A DNA stretch of 11,875 bases from Candidatus Bathyarchaeota archaeon (GTDB lineage Archaea; Thermoproteota; Bathyarchaeia; Bathyarchaeales; Bathyarchaeaceae), in assembly GCA_029881555.1 (NCBI GenBank), contig JAOUMI010000013.1:1-11875 (forward strand). Reading direction: 5' to 3'. Within the stretch, counting starts at the first letter, position 1. Each line of letters opens with the position of its first letter. Below, in pieces: positions 1-8,708 of the stretch. The translations under genes and the position numbers were made by a program. Below the pieces are notes generated by a model. The model was given only the letters and a program-made list of their open reading frames with translations. It made no database searches and was not told the DNA's origin.

Positions 1-647
1 ACCTCTTCAGGATGCCCCAACCGCTTCAAAGGCACCTTGCTCTCGAAATCCCGCATCATCTCAGGAGTGTACTCCGCCTCCTGCATCGGCGTAAGAATGA
101 AACCAGGGCACACAGAATTAACTCGCACCTTCGGAGCCAACTCCAACGCCATCGAACGCGACAGCTCAATAACACCCCCCTTCGAAGCATTATAATCGGC
201 AGACAAGGGATAACCCATTAACCCATTAGTCGAACCCATGTTCACAATCACGCCACCATCACCCGCCAACATCCGTCGAGCAGCCTGCTGAGCCACAAAA
301 AACACCCCGTTCAAGTTGACATCAATCATCCTACGCCACTGCTCCGGCGTAATATCAACAAAAGGCCGTGGAGCACTGATCCCAGCATTGTTAATCAGCA
401 CATCCAACCCACCCAACAACCTATCCAGTTCGCCAAACGCGCGTGCCACAGCGTCAGCATCCGACACGTCGGCGCTGATAGTGCCACTCAGTGAAGGCAA
501 CAACTTCTCAATGCGCCGAAGCCCCTCGTCGTTAAAATCCAACACGACAACCCGAGCACCCTCCTCCAGAAACCGTTTCGCCGTCGCCGCACCAATACCG
601 CTCGCTCCGCCAGTAACAAGAACCCGTTTACCCCTCAAACCACGCAT
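1..647 (-). CDS. SDR-family oxidoreductase, 3' end cut by window edge
   Basis: Classical short-chain dehydrogenase/reductase; 215 codons are visible and the C-terminus lies outside the window. The Rossmann cofactor motif TGGASGIG is at residues 12-19, an acidic residue ending strand beta-2 (D37 in LDFND) suggests NAD(H) over NADP(H), and NNAG is at 86-89. The catalytic set is N111, S139, Y152 and K156 (YNASK). The substrate cannot be read from sequence. The chosen ATG (647-645) follows GAGGTG with 7 nt spacing. An in-frame ATG at 662-660 overlaps the stop of the upstream SDR gene (TGATG) and is a real alternative, giving five more residues. Either way the two SDR genes are translationally adjacent and the gene is last visible in the minus-strand cluster. 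It is related to its neighbour but clearly diverged, so the pair is a tandem of paralogues, not a recent duplication. Confidence 0.93.
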   Translation of the reverse strand, partial: MRGLRGKRVLVTGGASGIGAATAKRFLEEGARVVVLDFNDEGLRRIEKLLPSLSGTISADVSDADAVARAFGELDRLLGGLDVLINNAGISAPRPFVDITPEQWRRMIDVNLNGVFFVAQQAARRMLAGDGGVIVNMGSTNGLMGYPLSADYNASKGGVIELSRSMALELAPKVRVNSVCPGFILTPMQEAEYTPEMMRDFESKVPLKRLGHPEE

Positions 648-661
648 AACCCACCACCTCA

Positions 662-1459
662 TCACAATCCTGCCAATCCGCCGCCGTCCACCACCAACGC
701 CGTGCCAGTGACGAACGACGACGCATCACTCACCAAATACAACACCGCCTGAGCAATCTCTTCTGGACGAGCAACCCTCTGCAACAGATGCGCACCCGCT
801 GATTCAGCCAAGAACTGCTCCCAAGGTTTGCCAAGCTGTCGGGCTTCGCTCCGCAACATAGCCGTATCCGTATCACCAGGACAGATGCAGTTAACACGAA
901 TATTCTGCCCAGCATGGTCAACAGCCATAGCCTTAGTCAGCAGTACAACCGCTCCCTTTGACGCGCAATACGAAGCCGCATCCTGCCCACCGACCAGCCC
1001 CCAATTCGAAGCTGTGTTGACGATCACACCGCCGCCCGCCTCAGCCATAATCGGAATAGCGTATTTCGAAAGCAAAAAGACCGACTTGACGTTAGTTGCC
1101 ATCACCCGATCCCATTCCTCTTCAGTTGTCTCCACCACCGACGCTCGTCGAATGATACCAGCGTTATTGAAGAGGATATCCAGTTTGCCCAGTTGCTCCA
1201 CAGTCTGCCGCACAGCCAACTGGCAGTCTGCCGCTCGCGTCACGTCGCCTTGCACAAAAATAGCCTGTCCTCCCTCGTCGATTATCGTTTGGACTACGGC
1301 TTTTCCCTCAGGTTCGTTCAAATCAAAGATCGCCACCGCCGCGCCTTCTCGGGCAAGGAGCAACGCCGTCGCTCGCCCGATGCCTGACGCGCCACCAGTG
1401 ATCAGGGCGACTTTCCCCTTCAATGCCCCACCAGATTTACGTTCAAAGTCCTGCGTCAA
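662..1459 (-). CDS. SDR-family oxidoreductase (complete, TTG start)
   Basis: A complete 265-residue classical SDR, a normal family length. It has TGGASGIG at 21-28, an acidic beta-2 end (D46 in FDLNEP) pointing to NAD(H), NNAG at 98-101, and the active-site set N123, S151, Y164 and K168 (YCASK). The PG motif follows at 194-195 and the usual C-terminal VTGTALVVDGGG is at about 250-261. FabG-like reductases, glucose or 3-hydroxyacyl dehydrogenases and sugar/polyol dehydrogenases share this layout, so no substrate is named. The start is TTG at 1459, preceded by GAGGTGATCC with 6 nt spacing, an almost full match to the 16S tail found in this window. That Shine-Dalgarno sequence begins two bases after the stop of the kinase-like gene, so the two are probably co-transcribed. 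The next SDR gene overlaps or abuts its stop. Confidence 0.94.
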   Translation of the reverse strand: MTQDFERKSGGALKGKVALITGGASGIGRATALLLAREGAAVAIFDLNEPEGKAVVQTIIDEGGQAIFVQGDVTRAADCQLAVRQTVEQLGKLDILFNNAGIIRRASVVETTEEEWDRVMATNVKSVFLLSKYAIPIMAEAGGGVIVNTASNWGLVGGQDAASYCASKGAVVLLTKAMAVDHAGQNIRVNCICPGDTDTAMLRSEARQLGKPWEQFLAESAGAHLLQRVARPEEIAQAVLYLVSDASSFVTGTALVVDGGGLAGL

Positions 1460-1463
1460 TCAA

Positions 1464-1474
1464 GGATCACCTCT
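1464..1474 (-). promoter_or_regulatory. Strong ribosome binding site deciding a TTG start
   Basis: On the minus strand GAGGTGATCC lies six or so bases before TTG 1459. It is complementary to GGATCACCTC near the 3' end of the 16S rRNA encoded at 7116. No ATG or GTG at a comparable distance opens the same frame, so this site fixes the start. Confidence 0.75.
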
Positions 1475-2653
1475 CTAACATGATATTTTATAGATGACGT
1501 GCTCATTATATCCAGTCACCACTCTTATATAACCACTTAACATCCTATCAACTGCTCGATCACCAGTATCAACCAAAAAAGGCCTTCCCCGCAATGAATT
1601 GATCTTTTCAGGAGCAGCCACAACCATTATGTTATCCCTCCCCACCTTCTTGATAACCTCGGGACTTATTTGCTGATTCCCCCTACCGAATATGTAGCCT
1701 TGACCACCTATCGGGGTAATTATTATCTTCGCTTTTCGTTTTTCAAGAAGCTTTAGGAGTTGAGCCTCGTTGACATCAGTGCCCGCCAATTTTCCCTTTG
1801 AAACCACATCCACCCCTACTAATGTCTTGTTCAACCCCAGTTTAGACGTGATAGCTCGCGTCGTGGTCCCAGGTCCGACTATGTAAAGATAATCGTCCTT
1901 CATCCCATCCACGACCTCACAAGCTATCGCTTCCATAGCTTCCTTCTCTCCGCCGCTACTTGGAGTCTTTAAACCTTGAATCAGCCTTTTCTCAAACGGA
2001 ATCCTAAGGTAACCATACAGTTTCGCGGAAACAATGCCCCGCCTAAGAGCCTCCTCATCTATATCCATGACCTCCGCCTCTCGTATGCCACATCGTCCCT
2101 GTAAAAATAAAACAACCAGATCCCCCGCGCTTCTAGGGCTTATCGCAAAAGCAGCCGAATGAATCTTAACCCCCGCAGGTATCCCAAGAACTGGCATTTT
2201 TTCTCCAATCGCATTGTATATGTCCCTTGCTGTGCCATCCCCACCCGCAAAAAGTAGAAGATCCACGCTCAGACGCAGCATTTCCTTCGCTGCATTTTTA
2301 GTATCCTCTGCGGTTGTTTTGCCTTTTCTAATTGAACCAACTACAATGTGGTCAAAACCACATTCTTTGGCTGCGTCTTCTCCCATTTCACTGGGATATG
2401 TTACGATTTCGAGGTCTTCCTTTACGGAGGCTACTCTTTCCAGTGCTTGAACAGTCCGAGTTAGCGATTGCGGCAAGGCACCCAATTGTAGGGCTTTCTT
2501 TTGTATCTCCGCCCCATCACTTCCTTTAAGTCCAACCCTTCCACCTATCCCTGCAATCGGGTTGACGATTAAGCCTAACTTTCTTCTCCCACTTTGATTC
2601 CGACTTTTGTCCATGAACTGACAAGTGTGCCACGGGAACATTTGCGTACTCAT
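1475..2653 (-). CDS. AcoX / ATP-NAD kinase-like protein
   Basis: 392 residues from the most upstream ATG. It resembles the COG3199-type ATP-NAD kinase/AcoX group. Visible signs are a glycine-rich NPIAGIGG segment at 31-38, the kinase signature GGDGT at 137-141, a GIPAGVKIHSAAFA segment at about 158-170, and a GPGTTTRAI segment at about 260-268 in the C-terminal half. NAD kinases phosphorylate NAD to NADP using ATP or polyphosphate. For the AcoX branch the reaction is not settled, so NAD kinase activity here is an inference. The start is uncertain: ATG 2653, ATG 2641 and ATG 2614 are all in frame and none has a strong Shine-Dalgarno sequence; homology begins only at about residue 25. It lies 45 nt after the gcvPB-like gene and directly before an SDR gene, consistent with one operon. 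Confidence 0.85.
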   Translation of the reverse strand: MSTQMFPWHTCQFMDKSRNQSGRRKLGLIVNPIAGIGGRVGLKGSDGAEIQKKALQLGALPQSLTRTVQALERVASVKEDLEIVTYPSEMGEDAAKECGFDHIVVGSIRKGKTTAEDTKNAAKEMLRLSVDLLLFAGGDGTARDIYNAIGEKMPVLGIPAGVKIHSAAFAISPRSAGDLVVLFLQGRCGIREAEVMDIDEEALRRGIVSAKLYGYLRIPFEKRLIQGLKTPSSGGEKEAMEAIACEVVDGMKDDYLYIVGPGTTTRAITSKLGLNKTLVGVDVVSKGKLAGTDVNEAQLLKLLEKRKAKIIITPIGGQGYIFGRGNQQISPEVIKKVGRDNIMVVAAPEKINSLRGRPFLVDTGDRAVDRMLSGYIRVVTGYNEHVIYKISC

Positions 2654-2698
2654 CCAAATTGCAACTTAATAGACTTGAAGACTTCGATACATTGCTCC

Positions 2699-4270
2699 CT
2701 ATTCTCTCTCTTTGCGTACTTTCTTGCGATACGCCCTCCAAGTCATCGCCCACTGCGACGGATCGTCCAAAGGCGCCGTATCAATCTTGTGAATAGTGCT
2801 ATTGTGAGGAGCGGTCTTAACCAGCTCAGGGTTCGTGTACGCCTCGTCGGATACTTGCCTAATTATCTCAACATATTCATCTAGGTCAGCCTTAGAATAC
2901 GATTCGGTTGGCTCAAGGGTACAAGGCTCTGGAACTACCCATGGGTGATGGCTGGTCCAGTAATGAACACCGAAGTCCGCAGCTCTAAGTCCGATTTCCT
3001 CGGAATGAACCCCCGTATCTCTCGTCAACTTCTCCAAGCTATACCTCACCTGTTCAATTCGACGTTTGCCCTTGGCGTAAGGCGCACTCACTCCTCGTAT
3101 CTCTAACAACTTATTGAGTAGATAATTGTTGTTGAGAACAGCGATCTCAGCGACCTCTTTCAGACCTTCAGCGCCGTGACTCATCGCCCACGCGTATGAT
3201 TTCAATACCACTGGTGCGACGCCACAAAATGCTCTCACCTTTCCAATACTCTCGGGCCTGCCATAGTCCAAATGATACTTACTACCATCAAACTCGATAA
3301 CTGGAACTGGCAGGAATTTTGCGAGTTCTTTGGTTACACCGATAGCGCCGACTGCTGGTCCACCACATCCATGAGGCGACGAAAATGTCTTATGCAAATT
3401 AAAGTGGCAAAGATCAAAACCAGCCTCCCCCGCCCTAGTTATGCCTAATATTCCGTTAGCATTTGCCTGGTCATAGGAGCACAATCCTCCCGCTTCGTGG
3501 ACGACCTTCACGAACTCTTCAATCTTTGGATTAAAAATTCCCGTGTCCTCCGGGTTTGTTATCATCAGCCCGGCTGTACGCTCTGAAACCGCTGCTTTCA
3601 ACGCCTCAAGATCAGGATAGCCATCCTCATCAGGATACAGAGTTATGACCTTGAAACCAGCTGTTTTGGCACATGCCGCATCTGAAGGATGAGAGAAAAT
3701 TGTCGTAATGATCTCATCTCTCTGATCTGCTTCCCCCCGAGCTTCGTGGTACGCTCTTATGATCGAAGCATTCGCGTATATAGCCTGGGAACCAGCAGCA
3801 GGTTGAAACGAAAACTGGTCCAACCCCGAAATCTCTTTGAGAATCTGCTCGAACTTGTACATCACCTCAAGTATGCCCTGAACAGTTTCTTCATCCTGTA
3901 ACGGATGAATCTCCGTCATTTGAGGCATTCTGGCCAGTTGTTCGTTGATCTTCGGACTGTATTTCATCGTACAGGTTCCCTGTCCCACGTCAATGTTTAG
4001 ATCCGTCCCCAAAGTTTCCTGTGACAGTCTAATATAGTGTCTTAACACTCGTGGTTGGGAAAGTTCTGGTAATCTAGGCGGCTGTTTCCTCCGCATGCTC
4101 TCAGGTATGGTTGACACAACATCTCCGACTTCACTTTTTATCTCATCCTCAACATCTGGTAAGAGGACGCCTCTCTCTCCTTCGCTGCTCAATTCAAAAA
4201 TTATCGGTTCATCCCACCTAGCTTGATGAAACCGCCTCAGTTTCGGTTTTCCACCTGTATACCGTTTCAT
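2699..4270 (-). CDS. gcvPB: Glycine dehydrogenase subunit 2-like protein (divergent GcvPB)
   Basis: 523 residues from ATG 4270. This is the PLP-binding half of split glycine decarboxylase (P-protein), a fold type I enzyme. The Schiff-base lysine is K294 in NLHKTF (292-297), followed by SSPHGCGGP. D267 in SYDQAN is the likely partner of the pyridine nitrogen, and QPAAGSQ lies at 156-162. The N-terminal FELSSEGERG segment is also typical. Unusually, the region that reads AHGTNPAS in standard P-proteins reads SHPSDAAC here (193-200), LDGAN reads SYDQAN, and TYPSTHG reads TNPEDTG (238-244). The substrate may therefore differ from glycine. ATG 4270 is chosen for GGAGG eight bases upstream; ATG 4285, one base after the gcvPA-like stop with its own GAGGT, is an alternative. 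No gcvT, gcvH or lpd is nearby. Confidence 0.88.
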   Translation of the reverse strand: MKRYTGGKPKLRRFHQARWDEPIIFELSSEGERGVLLPDVEDEIKSEVGDVVSTIPESMRRKQPPRLPELSQPRVLRHYIRLSQETLGTDLNIDVGQGTCTMKYSPKINEQLARMPQMTEIHPLQDEETVQGILEVMYKFEQILKEISGLDQFSFQPAAGSQAIYANASIIRAYHEARGEADQRDEIITTIFSHPSDAACAKTAGFKVITLYPDEDGYPDLEALKAAVSERTAGLMITNPEDTGIFNPKIEEFVKVVHEAGGLCSYDQANANGILGITRAGEAGFDLCHFNLHKTFSSPHGCGGPAVGAIGVTKELAKFLPVPVIEFDGSKYHLDYGRPESIGKVRAFCGVAPVVLKSYAWAMSHGAEGLKEVAEIAVLNNNYLLNKLLEIRGVSAPYAKGKRRIEQVRYSLEKLTRDTGVHSEEIGLRAADFGVHYWTSHHPWVVPEPCTLEPTESYSKADLDEYVEIIRQVSDEAYTNPELVKTAPHNSTIHKIDTAPLDDPSQWAMTWRAYRKKVRKERE

Positions 4271-4286
4271 GGTTATATCCTCCATC

Positions 4287-5684
4287 TTATTCAACTACCT
4301 CCTTCAGCGCATCAACCAGCCTAACAATGTCATCCTTAGTGTGAACTTCAGTAACACAATAAAGTGCGCTATTCCCCAGCCCCGGGAATTCTTTTGTCAG
4401 GTCTTTTCCACCGAATATTTTACGCCTCAACAGAGCCCTATTGATCTCCTCAACTGTCTTACCAGTATCATCAAAGTTCACGACGAATTCCTTGAAATGA
4501 GTTGACCGGAAAACGGGACACTTGACGCCCTTTATCTTAGATATCTGCAACATCGCGTAATGCGATCTTTGCATGACGCCTTCGCCGATTTCCCGCATAC
4601 CCTGAGGTCCCATAAGCGCCAAGTAAACACCAGCCGTTATGCCCCATAAAGCAGTGGCTGTGCCCACGAACTCTTTGCCCTCCTCCCTCAACGCGAAAGA
4701 GGTCCGGTCATAAGCAACGTCACCGAATCCATACTCCCCTTCAACCGAAGTCGGGGCTATTCCAAACAGCCTAGAAGGATATTCCATAACGTACTTCTTT
4801 TCATCCCGAGTGGCAATGAATCCAGCATGACCACCACCAAATTGCATGTGCATACCGAACGGTTGTATATCGCCGCACACTATGTCCGCACCATACTCAA
4901 TCGGAGGAGCCAAGATTCCCAACGAAATCGGATCGACCCCAACAATGCATATCGAGCCATGGTCATGGGTTATCTTAGAAATCTCATCCCCATGAGCCTC
5001 AATAAAACCGAGGTAGGATGGATTCTCAAAATAGACGGCGGCGGTCTTTGAAGAAATCTCAACCTTGAGGGAATCGAGGTCTAGTTGCCCGGTCTCAGTG
5101 TCATAGCCTAGCAACTTGACCTCTATCTCAGGCTTGCAATAATCCCTGATTTTCGATAATTTGTCAGCGCCGATTGTTCTAGACACTAGCACTTCGCGTC
5201 GGCCTGTGATTCTTGATGCCATACGAATGGAAGTAGCAACTGCTTGCAACCAGTCATATGTTGGAACATTCACAACATCCATGTTTAGAAGCTCTCCCAT
5301 CATGCTCGCGTACTCGAAAAGCGCCTGCCACCTCCCGTGATCATCATAAGGTTCGCCTGCGTACGCGGTTAAAAATTCACCTCGCTGATTCACCTCGTCA
5401 CACACTGCAGGAACATAATGTTGCCAGCATCCAGCTCCCAAAAAACTGAGATATTCCTGACAGGTCTTGTTTTTCGAAAGGATCCCTTCCACGTGCTTTC
5501 TCAAAGAGAATTCGGACAAGAGAGGTTTGGGCAAATTCATGTTTTTCTTGAGCCTGAGTTTCTCAGGGATATCCTCGAAGAAGTCCTCCGCGCTCTTTGC
5601 TCCAACCTCTTTGAGCATCTGATTCTTTACGGTGGGCACAGAGTTCGGGATGTACGGATACACGGTCTGTTTTTCTTCGCTCAT
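4287..5684 (-). CDS. gcvPA: Glycine dehydrogenase subunit 1-like protein (divergent GcvPA)
   Basis: 465 residues, a usual GcvPA length. This subunit pairs with GcvPB to form the P-protein heterodimer that decarboxylates glycine and passes the aminomethyl group to lipoyl-GcvH. Family signs are the N-terminal YIPN..PTVKNQML segment, FLGAGCWQHYVP (about residue 80-90), FLTAY, a GGGHAGFIA segment and a C-terminal helper domain. Two segments that face the active site in standard enzymes are changed: TPYQPEISQG after the FxTAY motif is replaced by AGEPYDDHGR, and the S(L/M)xDxATA motif by PTYDWLQAVA. The start is ATG 5684, with GAGGA seven bases upstream. A TTG at 5708 would extend the frame, but lies at or before the start of transcription expected from the TATA box at 5721-5730. 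First gene of the cluster; it ends one base before a possible gcvPB start. Confidence 0.88.
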   Translation of the reverse strand: MSEEKQTVYPYIPNSVPTVKNQMLKEVGAKSAEDFFEDIPEKLRLKKNMNLPKPLLSEFSLRKHVEGILSKNKTCQEYLSFLGAGCWQHYVPAVCDEVNQRGEFLTAYAGEPYDDHGRWQALFEYASMMGELLNMDVVNVPTYDWLQAVATSIRMASRITGRREVLVSRTIGADKLSKIRDYCKPEIEVKLLGYDTETGQLDLDSLKVEISSKTAAVYFENPSYLGFIEAHGDEISKITHDHGSICIVGVDPISLGILAPPIEYGADIVCGDIQPFGMHMQFGGGHAGFIATRDEKKYVMEYPSRLFGIAPTSVEGEYGFGDVAYDRTSFALREEGKEFVGTATALWGITAGVYLALMGPQGMREIGEGVMQRSHYAMLQISKIKGVKCPVFRSTHFKEFVVNFDDTGKTVEEINRALLRRKIFGGKDLTKEFPGLGNSALYCVTEVHTKDDIVRLVDALKEVVE

Positions 5685-5720
5685 ACTCCATTCCTCGTCT
5701 ATTGACAAACTAGCTTATCC

Positions 5721-5730
5721 CATATATTAA
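5721..5730 (-). promoter_or_regulatory. TATA box of the gcvPA-led operon
   Basis: The minus strand reads TTAATATATG here. Transcription starting about 25 bp downstream would fall near 5700, leaving a short leader of roughly 15 nt before ATG 5684. No clearly purine-rich BRE is seen upstream. Confidence 0.5.
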
Positions 5731-5919
5731 TGACGCATCCCGCTCTTTCTGTCAACTTTGGACCTGTTAAGATATGCTGAGCAACTCACCTCCCCCGAAC
5801 TGGTTGTGGAATAAATTACACACTGCTTACTATGGAGATGCGCCTTGCAAAATTGCTCACCTATGGCAGTTTTAATGCTAGTTTTGTGCATCTGATCGTG
5901 TGCATAGTGAAAGTGCGAA

Positions 5920-6156
5920 CTAACGAATTCGCTGACGCAGCATACGGATTGCCTCTGCTTTTTTTCGTTCAATCTCTAATTGGTGGATCTTAAGAGCTCT
6001 TCTTTCTTTGTCGTTTAGCGAGGCGAGGGAACGCAGTGGTGTATCCTCAAATGGTGGTCTGAACGTGATTGAGGTCTTCCTAAAAGCGTTTGGTTTTGTT
6101 TTTATTCTGTGTTCTGTGCAAGTGTGTTTGGTCTTCTCTATTTCTTCACAATTCAT
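5920..6156 (-). CDS. Small basic hypothetical protein
   Basis: 78 residues, not recognised. The N-terminal third is polar and holds two cysteines; a short middle region contains ITFRPPFEDTPLRS; the last 35 residues are highly charged and look like one amphipathic, possibly coiled-coil helix (NDKERRALKIHQLEIERKK) ending RQRIR. This could bind nucleic acid or a partner, but nothing shows which. ATG 6156 is preferred because GGTGATT lies just upstream; an ATG at 6168 would add four residues. The gene diverges from the ArsR-type regulator and shares with it a 110-130 bp intergenic region carrying repeated AAACAT sites, so co-regulation is likely. The charged composition and ribosome site argue for a real gene, but no homologue could be checked. 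Confidence 0.5.
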   Translation of the reverse strand: MNCEEIEKTKHTCTEHRIKTKPNAFRKTSITFRPPFEDTPLRSLASLNDKERRALKIHQLEIERKKAEAIRMLRQRIR

Positions 6157-6173
6157 ACTAATCACCATTTTAT

Positions 6174-6242
6174 TAGTTAAACATATGTTTTAATAGGTAA
6201 ACAGATCTGGATTATAAAGCTTTCGTTTTGATAGGAAAACAT
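6174..6242. repeat. Operator-like AAACAT repeats in a divergent promoter region
   Basis: Three direct copies of about TAGGTAAACAT occur at 6174-6184 (TAGTTAAACAT), 6194-6204 (TAGGTAAACAG) and 6232-6242 (TAGGAAAACAT), spaced 20 and 38 bp. The first is half of the perfect 12-bp palindrome AAACATATGTTT at 6179-6190. The third touches the probable TATA element (CATTTTTATGC, 6240-6250) of the ArsR-type gene. A TATA-like CTTTATAATC on the minus strand (about 6219-6210) lies between copies and could serve the small basic protein. Layout fits a repressor covering both promoters, most simply the regulator itself; that is inference. Confidence 0.5.
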
Positions 6243-6283
6243 TTTTATGCTAATTTAAACGTCTTATTTATTTGTGAGGCACC

Positions 6284-6871
6284 TTGAAGCCGATAAAAGC
6301 GATAAAAGATCCTGAAGCGTTTCAGCTGTTAGGCGACGAAACCAGAAGGAAAATAGTGTTTCTGCTTAGGGTTAAGGAGATGACCGTGAGTCAGATTGCT
6401 GCGGAGCTGAACATTACTCCTCAAGCGGTTTACCATCACATAAAGAAGCTTCAGAAGGCAGACATGGTGGAGGTGGCACGGGAAGAACGCATTGACCACC
6501 TCATTGAGAGCTACTACAGAGCAACTGCTGAGACTTTCTTTTGCAGCGTAGGGAAAACTCCCCGTAGTAGAGAACTCGCCGAAGACCAAGTGAGGACCGT
6601 CCTCAACGCTTTGAAGAGACTTGGTTTCAACCTTGAATTCGATGAGAACCAGATTTCTCAGTTAATTAACGTGGGGAGTAAGCTTGACGAGTACAAATGT
6701 TCTGAGAAGTTTGAAGATGCTATAGCTGACTTAAATGATGTGGACTTTCTTACGAAACAGACGGTTCAGGAGTACGCTGAAATTGTTTCGATGTCTGATA
6801 AGGAGTTCAGTAGACAGCAAGAACTTAAAAAGAAGTTTAGGGATCTGCTGATTTCCCTCGTTAAGAAATAA
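6284..6871 (+). CDS. ArsR-type winged-helix transcription regulator
   Basis: 195 residues. Residues 11-70 form an ArsR-family winged helix: FQLLGDETRRKIVFLL is helix 1-2, the helix-turn-helix runs from MTVSQIAAELNITPQAVYHH with the recognition helix at about 45-57, and ADMVEVAREER is the wing. The remaining 125 residues are an alpha-helical, charged domain, much longer than metal-sensing ArsR proteins of about 100-120 residues, and probably a dimerisation or effector domain; the ligand is unknown. There is no CxC metal-site motif in the helix used by ArsR. The start is TTG 6284, with GAGG four bases upstream (6276-6279) and no better ATG nearby. It diverges from a small basic gene and probably regulates both by the AAACAT sites upstream. 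Its end converges on the 16S rRNA gene. Confidence 0.88.
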   Translation: MKPIKAIKDPEAFQLLGDETRRKIVFLLRVKEMTVSQIAAELNITPQAVYHHIKKLQKADMVEVAREERIDHLIESYYRATAETFFCSVGKTPRSRELAEDQVRTVLNALKRLGFNLEFDENQISQLINVGSKLDEYKCSEKFEDAIADLNDVDFLTKQTVQEYAEIVSMSDKEFSRQQELKKKFRDLLISLVKK

Positions 6872-6930
6872 AAGAGGGATTCATCTTCGCTGCTCATTTC
6901 GCGCACGTGTTCTCCAGCTGATCTTTCATA

Positions 6931-6945
6931 CGCCTTTTTCTTTCA
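6931..6945 (+). terminator. T-rich terminator candidate after the regulator gene
   Basis: A pyrimidine-rich run, CCTTTTTCTTTC, lies about 60 bases after the regulator stop. Archaeal transcripts often end in such T-rich stretches without a hairpin. The rest of 6872-7056 shows no gene or tRNA. Confidence 0.3.
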
Positions 6946-7039
6946 GGTCGTGATATACAGTTTTCATTCTACTGGCTCTCCTTATACGGTCTGAAGTTAT
7001 AGCAGAACCCAGAGAACTAATAGGAACCCAAAAATGAGT

Positions 7040-7069
7040 GAAAGGAAAAGAAGGAAAGAGATTATCTCT
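7040..7069 (-). terminator. Terminator candidate downstream of 16S rRNA
   Basis: On the minus strand the perfect inverted repeat AGAGATTATCTCT (7057-7069) is followed by a pyrimidine tract with TTCCTTCTTTTCCTTT. It lies just beyond the processing-stem arm at 7070-7100, as expected for the end of a monocistronic 16S transcript. Confidence 0.4.
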
Positions 7070-7100
7070 GGCTTGTGCGCTTTCCCCTCCAGCCGGCTTT
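7070..7100 (-). ncRNA. 16S rRNA processing stem, 3' arm
   Basis: This arm is complementary to 8634-8667 before the 16S gene. The core AAAGCCGGCTGGA pairs perfectly over 13 bases, followed by GGGG (4 bp), GCGC (4 bp) and CAAGCC (6 bp). A 3-nt bulge (AAA, 5' arm) and an unpaired AAA opposite AAC flank the 4-bp GGGG helix, giving a bulge-helix-bulge or relaxed bulge-helix-loop. Archaeal tRNA-splicing endonuclease cuts such motifs in pre-16S RNA. Confidence 0.7.
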
Positions 7101-7115
7101 TGGCGCTGTTTTCTT

Positions 7116-8612
<1,497 letters not shown>

Positions 8613-8633
8613 ATAATGGTGGAGTTTTGCCGC

Positions 8634-8667
8634 AAAGCCGGCTGGATTTGGGGGTTGCGCCAAGCCC
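8634..8667 (-). ncRNA. 16S rRNA processing stem, 5' arm
   Basis: Partner of the arm at 7070-7100. On the RNA it reads, in order, GGCUUG, GCGC, AAC, CCCC, AAA, then UCCAGCCGGCUUU, each paired block matching the 3' arm. The CCCC helix between unpaired triplets is the expected endonuclease site. Confidence 0.7.
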
Positions 8668-8708
8668 ATTTCAGACCTAAAGTAGCGTTCAGGTCCTCAT
8701 TTTTGTTT

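Noticed and set aside
316..1478. Long plus-strand frames opposite the SDR genes (316-711, 828-1478)
   Set aside because: They lie antisense to two SDR genes with full catalytic motifs and have low-complexity, Ser/Pro/Thr-rich products; they are mirror frames.
5770..5800. Strong GGGGGAGGTGAG followed by TTG on the minus strand
   Set aside because: The frame stops after about five codons; too short to claim a peptide.
5727..5972. 81-codon minus-strand frame between gcvPA and the small basic gene
   Set aside because: It overlaps the end of the better-supported small basic gene in another frame, lacks a ribosome site and contains the TATA box of the gcvPA-like gene.
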